Origin: Hormiphora californensis
Taxonomy: Eukaryota > Ctenophora > Tentaculata > Cydippida > Pleurobrachiidae
Assembly (NCBI GenBank): GCA_020137815.1
Contig: CM035359.1
Location: 4,560,032 to 4,624,031, forward strand
Direction of reading: 5' to 3'
Length of the DNA: 64,000 nt
The notes beneath the pieces are model-generated. The model did not search any database, was not told the DNA's origin, and saw nothing but the letters and a program-made list of their open reading frames with translations. How positions within the stretch are numbered: position 1 is the first letter of the stretch; each line of letters opens with the position of its first letter. A program made the translations under genes and the position numbers. This document shows positions 26,246 to 38,200 of the stretch, piece by piece.

Positions 26246-29200
26246 CCCGGTGACAAGAGAAGCTGCGGCCATGAGCCCTGCCCCGGCGCTTGGTTTGGGC
26301 TTCAGGGCCTGACCACACATGTGACAGTGTTGGGCGACAAGGAAGGATTTCCTTCGCTCTTTCCGCGTCATGTCCAGTTTCTGAAAGTAGAGGGTTATAG
26401 GGAGCACGGAAACAGTGTCAAGCGACTCGAGAGTTTAGGGTGTTTGGTGGGGTTTCGTTAGGGATGAAGGCTCGACCCCTCATCGCCCTTCAAAAGAGAA
26501 AATTGACGAAAGATCGGGTAAAAACACACTTTGGGGTGATCTTTTGCCAATCTGTTAAACACTTTGAACACTTACATTAATCTTATCTTTCTCAAAGACA
26601 ATTTTGTTTCTCTCCGGGTAGAGGACGACTATCTCAACTTTCTTGGAGAAGACCAGCATGAGAAAGGAAAAGGCAATGATCTGGGTGGCAATTCCGATAC
26701 AAAACTTCTGCCAAATACCTGCATAGTGATATGGAACATGGTTTATTACCTAATCATACTACTTACTAAGCAAATTGTGTGACACATGTCACCTAGCAAC
26801 TACACTTGCACGTGCAATTATTAGAGCAACTTAGAAACCTCACTCCCAGTTGCAGTTTTGGGTACCAAGGGCCAATTCAATTCTGCACGTGCATTCTTTT
26901 ACTTCTGTCCTGATGTCTAGCTCTTCCACCCCAAGCGCTATTCGGCAACAGTCATCTGGGTCCGGAAGATCTGCTGCTGTCAGAGAGCAGGCTAGAGAAT
27001 ATGACAGATTACGCCAACGTGTTCAAGCGAGCCAATCAACGGACAACGACTACTTTCATCAACTACAACGTAAAACTATTTATTGAGTTTCAGCAAATGT
27101 CTATGTAAGAGCCCAAGAGGGCAGCAAGAAAATGGCAAGCTCAGATAATGAAGAAGAAACGCGGATCTGCCTGCAAGGAACAGATGTAGAAGAGGATGAC
27201 ATCCGATACTGCCAAGAACAAACCGTGGAGTGGGTAAGCGAGATATTGACGCTAACTGAAGGATTTGGTGAGATAGATCCGAGTCGAGTGAAGTACGGAC
27301 CACAGATATTGGAAATCTGGGATGATCTGAAGGTTCCCTCTAGGAACAAACTCAGTGCACTGAACAAGCCAGTGCTTCTAGATCTAGTTGAGGGTGCCTG
27401 CCGTATTCTCATTGAACAGACCTTCCCCGTTGGTGAACAGTTGGCACATATGGGGTATGAAACAACGATGATGAGGCAATATCAGAAAGAGCTCAAAATG
27501 CATAGTAAAGAGCTTATCGAAACCCAAAGAGCCCTTGTAGCGGCACAAGAGGAACTACTGAAGATCCAGAGGCAGTTACTCGAAAAGAGAGAGACCGAAA
27601 TCACCGCTGTTCAAACAACGGCACAGCAGGAACTGAAGAGCTTTGCATCTGTCCTGGAGAAGGAATGTGCTACTGCCCTGGCTCCTAAGAAGATACAGTC
27701 GGCTTTTGTTGCAGCCTCTGATGATCGTGGCTGTAACATCATCATCCATGGTTTGGACGAACTGAATGACAAGAGTGATGAGCTTGTAACTCGAGTGAAG
27801 TCTATTTTTGCTGAGCTAGATGAGGCTCCGTTAGTGAGGTCGTTAGAGCGCTTGGGAAAGCAGTCTCAAACTGCCAGACCGGTGAAAGTTGTGCTTCGAA
27901 ACAGGGACGCTCAGAAGTCGATTCTGTCGAAGAAATCCCAGCTTAGAGGGACTGAAAAGTATGATAAAGTGTACATTTCCCCGGATCGAACACCGGAGGA
28001 AAGAAATGTAAGGAAACAGTTGGTAGATCGGCTGAAACAAATGGCTAAGAGGTATCCTGACAAACACTACATAATCCGTGGGAATGAGGTGGTTGAGGGT
28101 ACCTGATTTGAATATTGTGGGAGTGCCGATGGGGTATGCTAGAGTATAAAACAGTGTGTAACACGAACTTTTATCTACAGTGATAGACTATTAACTCAAT
28201 CTCGATTTAAGGAAGCCGCTTTAGAAAGTTCTTAACTATCCATAAAGGTTTATCTTTTTGTAAGTGTTAGTTTGTAATATATATTACAAACTAACACTTA
28301 CAAAAATGTGCTAAAAAGCGGGATAATAAGTGTTAATTGATGATGATGATGATGATAGCTTTACCCAACGTCGCCCAAGGGTGATCACTCCAGTCGAACA
28401 CAGAAATCTCCGAATCGGCTACATAGCGGCGAAGTTTTCACGTGATGAGTTTCTGGAACAGCACTGCACCTCCATGACATTGATCTCTTAAATTCGCACC
28501 TTGACATTGTCAGGAAGCCCAGAGCGTACAGTACAACATGGGTAGGGAAAAAGTGAGAGATAGGCTAGGAACGGATGGTGCATGTGATGTCAGCGTTCCC
28601 TAATCCAGCTACCATTTCCCCGAAATTCGCCCGTAGGGCGAACGGGCCTACTAGTACTAAATATACATTTTTCGGGTATGGAACAACTTTGTCTAAAATA
28701 CATGGTGTGTACAAATCAATGAATGGTTTTGTAATACAACATTTGTATCTCATTCGATTTATTCGACCCTATAAATCATATATCGTATCACATCTCACCG
28801 GCTGTAACGAAATAAGATGGAACAAATGCAATCAGGACAATGATCGCAATAATCTGTGCAAAACAAATGTATCGAGCTTCCTGGAAGTTGGATGGAAGTT
28901 TCCGAACTTGGTAGCTGAGAACTGTACTGAGCACCATGAAACACATTACATATCCAACGGGTGCGGACAGGGCTATTATTGTGTCTTGTTCCGTGGCACC
29001 GGAACACACTACCAGCACTGACCTGAAGGGAGTGATATTGTTTTGTTCAAACATGGGGTCGAGCAAGGCAAATGGGGGACGGGTTTTCATGGGGCGATCA
29101 ATCAGGGGAGAAGGTCAATTTTTCTTTATTTTACTTAGTTTGGAAAATACAAACACATCACTCACCCTGAGATGCTGTAATCAGTTTTCTGTTTGAGAGG

Positions 29201-32200
29201 GTAGAAAATGATGATAAACATCAGAATCATCATTTGGAGAAAAACCAGCACCATACACAACATACTCTGCCATACAGGGAGGAGGTATCTTGGGGGCCTG
29301 CCAGCGCTGCTTTTAGACTGGGAAACAATGTTAGGGACAGTGTTAGGGACAATGTTAGGGACAATGTTAGGGACAATGTTAGGGACAATGTTAGGGACTA
29401 TGTTAGGAACTATGTTAGGAACAATGTTAGGGACAATGTTAGGGACAATGTTAGGGACAATGTTAGGGACAATGTTAGGGCAATGTTAGGCCAGCTCTGC
29501 TCTTCGAAAAAAATAAATTATTTTGATTCAGGGCTAACTCATCAAGTTCCCTTGAGTCAATGAACTTCACACATCCATTCAAGGGCGACTCGACCTACTT
29601 GAAAGAAGAGCGCATAGACCCGGGCTGTTTTTAGGAATATAGGTACAATGGTCATCGTACCAAACAGGTTCCCGCTCACCAGCTGCAACTGAAACAATAT
29701 TGTTCCATTAATAATAATTAATTAACTGGATAATTTACTGGAATATAAATCACAAAATCTGAGATAGACTACTGAGGTTTCAAAACTGGGTCTCCGGTGT
29801 AGCCATACATATTTGAACGTAGTAAATTAAATAGGGGAAAACAGTCGTGCCTAAACCTGAGGTTCAGCTGCACGACTGTTTTCCTCCATTACATGCAGGA
29901 ACTGAATCTTCTGATGTCTTACCAAACAGAGGGAGTCTGTAGGAAGACCTATTGAGAGGAATGAAGAAATGAAGCCAACTAGGAGACCAACTAACATGAC
30001 CATACACAGCTCTTTACTGCTCGCTTTTACCAGAGGAGTATCCCTGCAGAAAAGTGTTCGGAATTAGAAACCAATTTACCACTCTTTATTAGCTTGCATT
30101 GGTTTGGGCACGTCCCTCGGGCCCTTTTTGTTCACGCCCCCATAGATCGCTCCCCTCTACGGAGCTTGGCTGCCACGGGGCCAATGCATTGCAGTGGACT
30201 ATCTAAAATACCTGTATTTAATGAAGACTACAATGGTGCCGGTTGTCATGACAATACCAATTATACCCATTATAATTAGTATAATTGAGGCAGGGTGATC
30301 CACTCGCAGATAAGTCGGTGGGATCTCCTGACAAGCCGTTTTGTTATTTACTGCCCTGAAAACAGTCATTACGGATTCTTTTAATTAATTAATTGATTAA
30401 TTAATCAAGCAGCTTTTAAAACATGCAGGCCTTAATTGATCACACGACATAATTTTACGAATGTTGCAAATAAGGGTATGATATCTTACTCGAATCCGGG
30501 ACCACATTTGATACACTGGAGGGCGTTAGTTTCATTGGTAATGGATGTATCATCGCACTCTACACACGACCAACAAGTTGGCAGTTCCTGCAGGAATGAT
30601 ATATTGGATAACTACTGGTAATACTCGTGGTAACTAATGACAACTAGTGGCAACTAGTGAGTAGTGACAACTAGTGGCAACTAGTGGTTACTAGCTAGTG
30701 GTAACTAGTGCAGTGGTAACTAGCTAGTGGTAACTAGTGGTAACTAGTGGTAATTACCACTAGTTAACTAGTGGTAACTAGTTGTAACTAGTGGTAACTA
30801 GCTAGTGGTAACTAAAATTCTTACCCCAGGGAGTTTCTTGCTTCCCAGAGGGCAATCCAAGCTGCAACTGGATTGAGGAACTTCAAGTTGTGAAAATGGG
30901 ATCAGAGGGTCGTCCAGCATGATGCCCGTCTTGTTCCAGACCCCGATATCGTGGAGAGATGCCGTTATCGGATCTGGATAGGAGGGAGTTAGGATCTGCT
31001 GTGTAGCATGTGTGTGCCTAGAAGTGTGCCATGTGAGAAAAAGGGGGCTTCTTGAAAGAGATATCATTTGATGTTTTTATCGTGGTAAAATTTTGGTTAC
31101 GAAATAACTGCGCTGGCAAGGGGTTACTTCGTAACCAAGGTAAAATTTAGGTACTGAAAGAATTAATAAAAGTTTCATGCACCCTGTCCCTGCATTGAAG
31201 GGCTTGTGTAAAAACAACAAAGTCTTAACTTATTTCAACTCGTCTGTTAGTGTCTGTCTGTCTGTCTGTCAGCTAGAGAATAGGAAGGTCAGCTAGAGAA
31301 TAGGAAGGTTAAAATATGTGGTTTCATTCGTGCATGCCATGCTGAATCGAGCAAGTAAAGCTGCAGTATAAAGATGGTTAGCATAAATTCTCTGAAAATT
31401 TAAAGTTACCGAGCTAGCACATTACAGGCCCCAGAGTATTAAAATAATGCAGATAAAGATTCAATGACATTTAAAGAATTCATCAGGGGCCGTGTTTTCA
31501 TGCAATCATCTTAAATTGATTTGTCGTTCATTCTGTCGGTCAGTAATAATGATTTGTTTTTACTGTTCGTCCGGAGTACATACTTTCAATATTTAGCAAG
31601 TTTGTATTCTGCAGTTAGTTTGTTAGTTTGATTTCACGTTCACATCACATGACACACAAACACACAAACACGAATGATAAGATATTACTGAAAAGAAAGA
31701 GCTTTCGGCCTACCTCTAGAATTAAATATCTCCCCATGGCCTGGTATTATGTGGAATCAATGATGGACATCATATGACAATATCACGGTTCGGAAAAACA
31801 AAAACTATTAAATTGATGGTAACATGGTAACGTAGCGTGGTTACCATAGTTACAACATTAACTATAATAATATAATACTAACATGGTAACATGGTAGCGT
31901 GGTTGCTATAGCAACAATATAACCTACCCTCATGGTTCACCAGATTTCGAATGTTTGCAGTCAGTAGAGTTAGAATACTGTACATTGCTTCAAAGTCACC
32001 CGTTGAACTATCGAACCGAACCTCATCCCTTGTTCTTGTTTTGTACTCCTCTAGTTGAAATAAGGGGGGTTATCGTACCTTAACATGCAGTCTCGAGGAC
32101 CCTGATTTACCGGGGTGTTGAGAGGGAACCGGAAAGAATGTTTTGTCCGGTAAATCAGGGTCCGACTTAGTGAAAGGAAATTCTTTCCTCTGCCAACGAT

Positions 32201-35200
32201 ATTTATTGGTTGAAGCTGGTTTTATAACAGAATAGTTCTCTGTCAAAAGTCATCAGTATAAATGGCTCAAGGTGTTCCACACAAGAATGAGCAGTGAGCA
32301 CTTTTGAGTTCACACTATACATGCAGCATGCAACATGCGATAGTATTCACGAAGTAGATCAGTTAACCATGCTACACATTATGTCTATTCGGCGAGTGTG
32401 AGAGCTGACAGACTGGGAACATGTCAACCAAAAGTACGAGAATACAACATGGCTTAGACATGATACATGCGATAGGATTTCAGAGTTTTAACCCTTAGCT
32501 AAATAAAGGTACATTCACACAGCTAAAGCATGTGTACAATGGGGGAAAACAGTCGTGTACTCTCATGAATCTCAGGTCTCAGGGGTAAATAGCCGTGACC
32601 TGAACCTGAGGTTCAGTAACGACTGATTTCCCACAGTATACACGACGTGTATTTCACAGAGTATTCACACACATAGCTAGTACTGCCGCACACCTTTAGA
32701 CAATGTCTTCACAACTTCAGTCATGTGAACTGGCACTACCCCTGCACACGTGGGAGAGGAAGAATACGTTAAAGAAAGGCAAGCGAGATAAAACACAGAG
32801 TACCACAAAGTCACACTGAGAATTTGGGATCACTGTTCACATGTATCGAGAAAGGGCAGCTGAGAGGAACAAGAATCTTCTGCTTTAATTAGTGGTCATA
32901 CACGAAGATGCTAAACTATATTCATTATTCGTGTCAAAATCATACGTGCAAACGAATGCTAATTAAAAACACATGTGTTATGTGGCATAAAACATGGCTA
33001 ACCTAGTAAGCGCATGAAGTAATAATAATTGTCATGAAATGATCAGGGCTCTCATTTCATGATAACTATCATTATTTCCCCTCGAGGAGAGATGTAACGA
33101 TTACTATGACTATGGCTCATGCAACTATGGCTCATAGAATCTATGAGCCATAGATGCACACAACTGACCAATCGGTAAGCTGCGAGATATAACGATTAGA
33201 TTATATACCTGTGATGAGTTTGTTGTAAAGACAGCTTCCAAGAGGGGAGTTCCTCAAGTAGAACAAATCTCCTGCTCCCTCCGTATTATGTATAGGCTTG
33301 GCTTTCTGGAAAGAGAAACCCAGTATAACCATATATGGGCAATAAACATAATTCCTTATAAAGGCATATGTGACTCACCAAGACACACGCGTCAAGATCT
33401 TCTGAAGTATTCCTTGGGAAGACCATGCGGTGTAAAGTGTGGGCGAGAGCATCAACTGCCAGCAGGACGGGCTCCTCGTAAGGGCCCTGCAAATGTAGAG
33501 ACATATGTTTTGTACACATAAATATCGGAGGGGGGGGGGCGGGGTTCTAAAACACTTGACTTGACTTAAAATTGACTTAAAACTTAAAAGGCGGATTCAA
33601 AACCATGTCTTTTTACCTGCATGGGTAAAAACACCTAGTGCACTACTCTGCAATGTACCTGTTCGTAAACAGTGCCTGTGCAGTTGTCCTCATTTCCCCC
33701 GCAAAACTCGTTCTTGTAGTAGTAAGAGAACCACGGATTAGACGTTTTTGAAGGAGTTAGTGACCTATTACAGGGATTAGGTGTTTTTAAAGGAGTTATT
33801 ATAGTGACCTGGATTACATGGAGAGATTACAGACGTTTTCAGTACAATGTAATCTATATGCTCCGGTCAATCCAAAATAAAACTTCTACATTTGATTGCC
33901 TGCAATCTGGTGCAATCTACAAATTGATAAAATGTGTACTAGTTCACACACCGGCTACTAAGATTAAAAAGAAATCCGCTACATAAATGCATGTTTGAAA
34001 AGTATATGGCTCGAACAACAAACACACCTGTAATAATCAATGAAGTCGTGAATAGGGAAAGTCTTGATTTTTAGTCCAATGTAGTTGCCAATCCGTGACG
34101 AGTTGAAATGTGTAATGATACTTGGTTCACTTCCCCAAGACTCGGAGGCGATCCATGTAATCCCTTCAAACATCCTCTTGTTTCTTTTCTGCATGGTAAA
34201 ATAGAATGACATACTATCTACGGAACGTTTGAGGACACATTGAGGACACATTGGGGACACTGGACACATTTAGGACACATTCGGGAGATGTTGAGGGGGT
34301 GATCCCTGTATTGATCTCACGTGGTTCGAAGTTTGGTCAGGCATAGAAGACTCGGGATGTTACAAAGGTGAACAAATTTCAATAGCAAAACAGACGTTTC
34401 GGCGTAAAATAGCCCTCATCAGTGAAAGAAATAAACAGCCGCTAAACCCAGAGTATGACCCCATCCGATGTCAGATTTCAGAGGTGGTGCAACCACTAAT
34501 TGCTAGAAACAGTTCTAATTAGGATTCGAGTGTCAAGTGTCGGGCTATAAATGTGTGTCACTATGAACAGTTTATTTCTTTCACTGATGAGGGCTATTTT
34601 ACGCCGAAACGTCTGTTTTGCTATTGAAATTTGTTCACCTTTGTAACATCCCGAGTCTTCTATGCCTGACCAAACTTCGAACCACGTGAGATCAATACAG
34701 GGATCACCCCCTCAACATGTCTCTACCACGGACGGTGTCATCAGCCCTACACAGCTGATCCAGAGAACATTCGGGAGAGGGGGAAAAAAGTAAAACCCAA
34801 CTGAAACACAAACCTCCAATCTGACAGCGCTCTCCACCACTGCTTGAGCGTATTCCCTGGTTGCGAAGAGTATTATAACGGTTGCCGGGTAACGGTTGAT
34901 GCTCGTGGCATTCTTTTGGAGGGTCTGTTTCAGAATCTGCAGCAGAATTAGGGGGTTATTGGTTAGTGTCATCATGGTCATTGGTTAGTGTTTCAAAATC
35001 TAGCTAAAACATCTCATGAAGTAGCTGGCTAGTTAAGTGGCACCATGCCAGACCCCGATTCGTTTCTCAAATGACAGAGCGCTCAGATGGGGTTCGTGGC
35101 ACCAGACAGCTGACCAGTGGCCACTGTTTGTTAGTCAAATGGCACCTCGGGGGTACCTCCCCATTTTGATTTTCAGATCGGTGACGGGACGCCACACAAA

Positions 35201-38200
35201 CAACAATTTTCTCTATTGCTCCTCCTCTGGTTGTGCGTAGTACCTCATCAATTTGAGAGGGATCACTGGATTGCTGGAGTCCTTGGTACCTATCAATATA
35301 GATACCCCTGTCGTTCAGACTCGTCTTCAGAACACTTGCTCCCTGTAAGGTTTCGCGATTATAATTACTCCAAGATTAATTAATTATTGCTTCTCAGTCC
35401 AGTGAGTTCATCCAATTCATTGCTGATTAAAATGTATTGCTGAGTTAGTCTTACCTCTGATCCGTAAAGTTCGGGAGAATGGATAATAGAGACGAAACTC
35501 CACTTGTAGTATGCCACAAGGTCGACCATTGCCTTTACCTGCAAGATCGGGTTCAATATCAATTCAAAGGAAATTGATTGGATCCAACCAAAAATTAAAT
35601 ATGCCGACGGAGAGATAAAACGAGGAAGACGAGGTTTCAACGATACATAATTGTCACTGGTGTTTATATTAGTCAGAAAATTCCCTTTAAAACATTACAG
35701 AAAACCCTATAAGAATTATGGGTCATTATGATATGATTCCCGAAACAAGTATGTATTTAGTTATTACCTGGAACTCGTCGGAGGGAACAGTTCTTGCAAA
35801 GTAGCGGAACCTGTTTTGATCCGATAGGATGCTGGAAGTGGCAGCATATGTTATCATCGGATAGGACAGGGAACCTGCGGAAAATAGAATGTGTTTTCAT
35901 TCTAACTCGATTGAGGCAATTGTCTGGGGCACACCTCGATCCTTTCTTTCACCCAGAAGAGAGTGCTCTCTCCTAGTTAAAGTAACAATCTCACTCGACT
36001 ACCCTCCCCAAGTTCTGTTCGACCTATAAAACTCACCCAGAAGAGAGTGCTCTCTCTAGTTAAAGTAACAATCTCACTCGACTACCCTCCCCTGTTCGAC
36101 CTATACTCACCCAGAAGAGAGTGCTCTCTCCTAGTTAAAGTAACAATCTCACTCGACCCTCCCCTGTTCGACCTACTCACCCAGAAGAGAAGCAAGATGG
36201 ACAGCTACTTTGCTGCTTCCAGGTCCCACGACACCAAACACGTTCCGAGCAGCGAGCTCCAGGGCCTGGACACTTGCCATAGGGGCATTACTGAAGGAAT
36301 CTCGTATCTCAAAACCTAAAGGAAGACATTTGTTAGAATTCTTGCCATGTGGTTGCCATGAATGACAATAGCCAGAAGCAGCCATTATATAACTTCGTTT
36401 GGCAGAGGATTAGGGAATTTTGGTGCTTCAAACTCCTAATTCCCGAAGCCCCCTCCCCTCCCTCTGTTTCTTTAACTTAGGTTTCAGCCTTTGAGTCTAT
36501 TCAAAGGCACACAGAAAGCCTATTTTCTTGATTACATTGCCAAAATCAAATCAATCCCTCTGAAACCTATTATAGTGCATATAATTTCCCCCGATATATC
36601 ATTGCAGCACAATCGGTGAGAGGTATAATATAAACATGAATGGTGGTCGACCCACAAACATTTGGAGCTATGTTGAAATGTTATTTACCAGGAACCGATC
36701 GAAACAAGTAAACAACCAATCAGAACTCGTTATTTAGGTCACGTGACTGGTTATCAGCCAATCAGGGACCAGTATTTCCTGATTTGGTCGGTTCCTGTTA
36801 TTTACCTAGTGTAATGCCGGGAAGAACATCCGGGTCCTCATTTATCCGGTCAATTGTCCATGCCATCACTTCAGCAAGAGCAACGTTTCGTGTCCTAATG
36901 TTCCCTCTACCTTTATCTATCTCTTGGAGCGGAAATAAACCTGAAAAAATTTCGAGGTTAAAATAAAAAAGTTCTGAATTCTGAAATCTATGCGGATATT
37001 CACAATAAAATAACTCGTATAAAAAGGATAACTTCAATAATCATCTCTTACCTCCGATAATGACATCCCCCGGCTTGCTATACACCGTGATATTGGTATA
37101 ATGATCGAAGCTATCGCCATACGTCTCACCAAGCTCGCAGATAGAACACTGGAGGGGTGCTGCCAATCCAACACTGCAACAATAAGTTGTCAGAAGGGTT
37201 AGAAAGGGGGTAACCCGGGAAAAAAGGGGGGGTTTTAAAAGGGAGGAAAGGGGGGTGGGGGGAAATGGGGGGGGGGGTTTTTAAAATTATTTGGTTTTTT
37301 TTGGTTAAGGGGTTATGGGTTTTTTTTGTGGGGGGGGGGGGCTTTGGGGGGGGTTTTTTGTAGGAGAGGGGGGGGGAGGGGGGGGGGTTGGGGTTTTTGG
37401 GGAGGGGGTTTGGGGGGGGGGGGGAAAAAAGGGGGGGGGGTTTTTTTTTTGGGGGGGGGGGGGGGAAAAAAAGGGGTTTTGGGAAAAGGGGGGGGGGGAA
37501 AAAGGGGGGGGGAAATTTTGGGGGTTTTTTGGGGGCCCGGGAGGGGGTTTTTTCCCCCCCCAAAACCCCGGGGGGGAAAAAGGGGGGGGGGGAAAGGGGG
37601 GAAAGGGGGGGGAAAAAAAAGATAAGGGGGGGGGCCCGGGGAAAGGGGTTAGTTGGGGGTTTTTTGGGGGTTTTGTTTAGGGGGTTTTTCTGGGGGGGAA
37701 AAAGGGGGGGGGGGGTTTTTTGGGGAGGGGGGGGGAGGGGGAAAAAGGGGGGGTGGGGGGGGGTTTTTTGGGGGTTTTTTTGGGGGGGCCCCTAATTACC
37801 CTTTCCCCCCTTTTTCCCCCCCCTTTTTTTTTTTTTTTTAAAAGAGGGGTTTGGGGCATTCGCCCCTGGGGATTGAGAGGGGTTTTTTTCCCCAAAGGGG
37901 AGCGGGGAGGGAGGTTTGGGGGGATGGGGGGGGGGGAGAGGGGAGAGAGAGAGAGAGAGAAAAAGAGAGAGAGAGAGAGTGGATAAGAGGAATAGAAAGG
38001 TGAGTAGGGAAGAGAAAAAGGGCAGTTTGCTTTTTCTCTTCTTTATCCAAAACACCCCTCACTTGCGAGACAGGGGGACGAGAGAAAGAAAAGGAGTAAG
38101 AGACAGAGATAGAGAGAAAAAATAAGATCAAAAATTAAAAGTTTTTTCGTTTGGGTTTTTTATGGAACAGCCTAATTCGGGGAAAATTTCCCTCGATTTA

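Larger units (their letters stand above)
26757..28654 (+). mobile_element. ~600-bp ORF-bearing element, copy 1, split by a LINE
   Basis: Halves 26757-27052 and about 28350-28654 match the continuous copies at 48363-48927 and 62385-62988. The left half carries AVREQAREYDRLRQRVQASQ in frame. The right end is GCCCGTAGGGCGAACGGGC. It fills nearly the whole receptor intron between exons 26718 and 28799, on the opposite strand. Confidence 0.8.

Noticed and set aside
29208-29563. Repeat frames LGTMLGTM and DNVRDNVR
   Set aside because: Plus-strand shadows of the 12-bp array and of receptor exons that are read on the minus strand.
37126-38131. Glycine-rich and proline-rich frames
   Set aside because: Translations of the homopolymer-rich, probably low-quality block.
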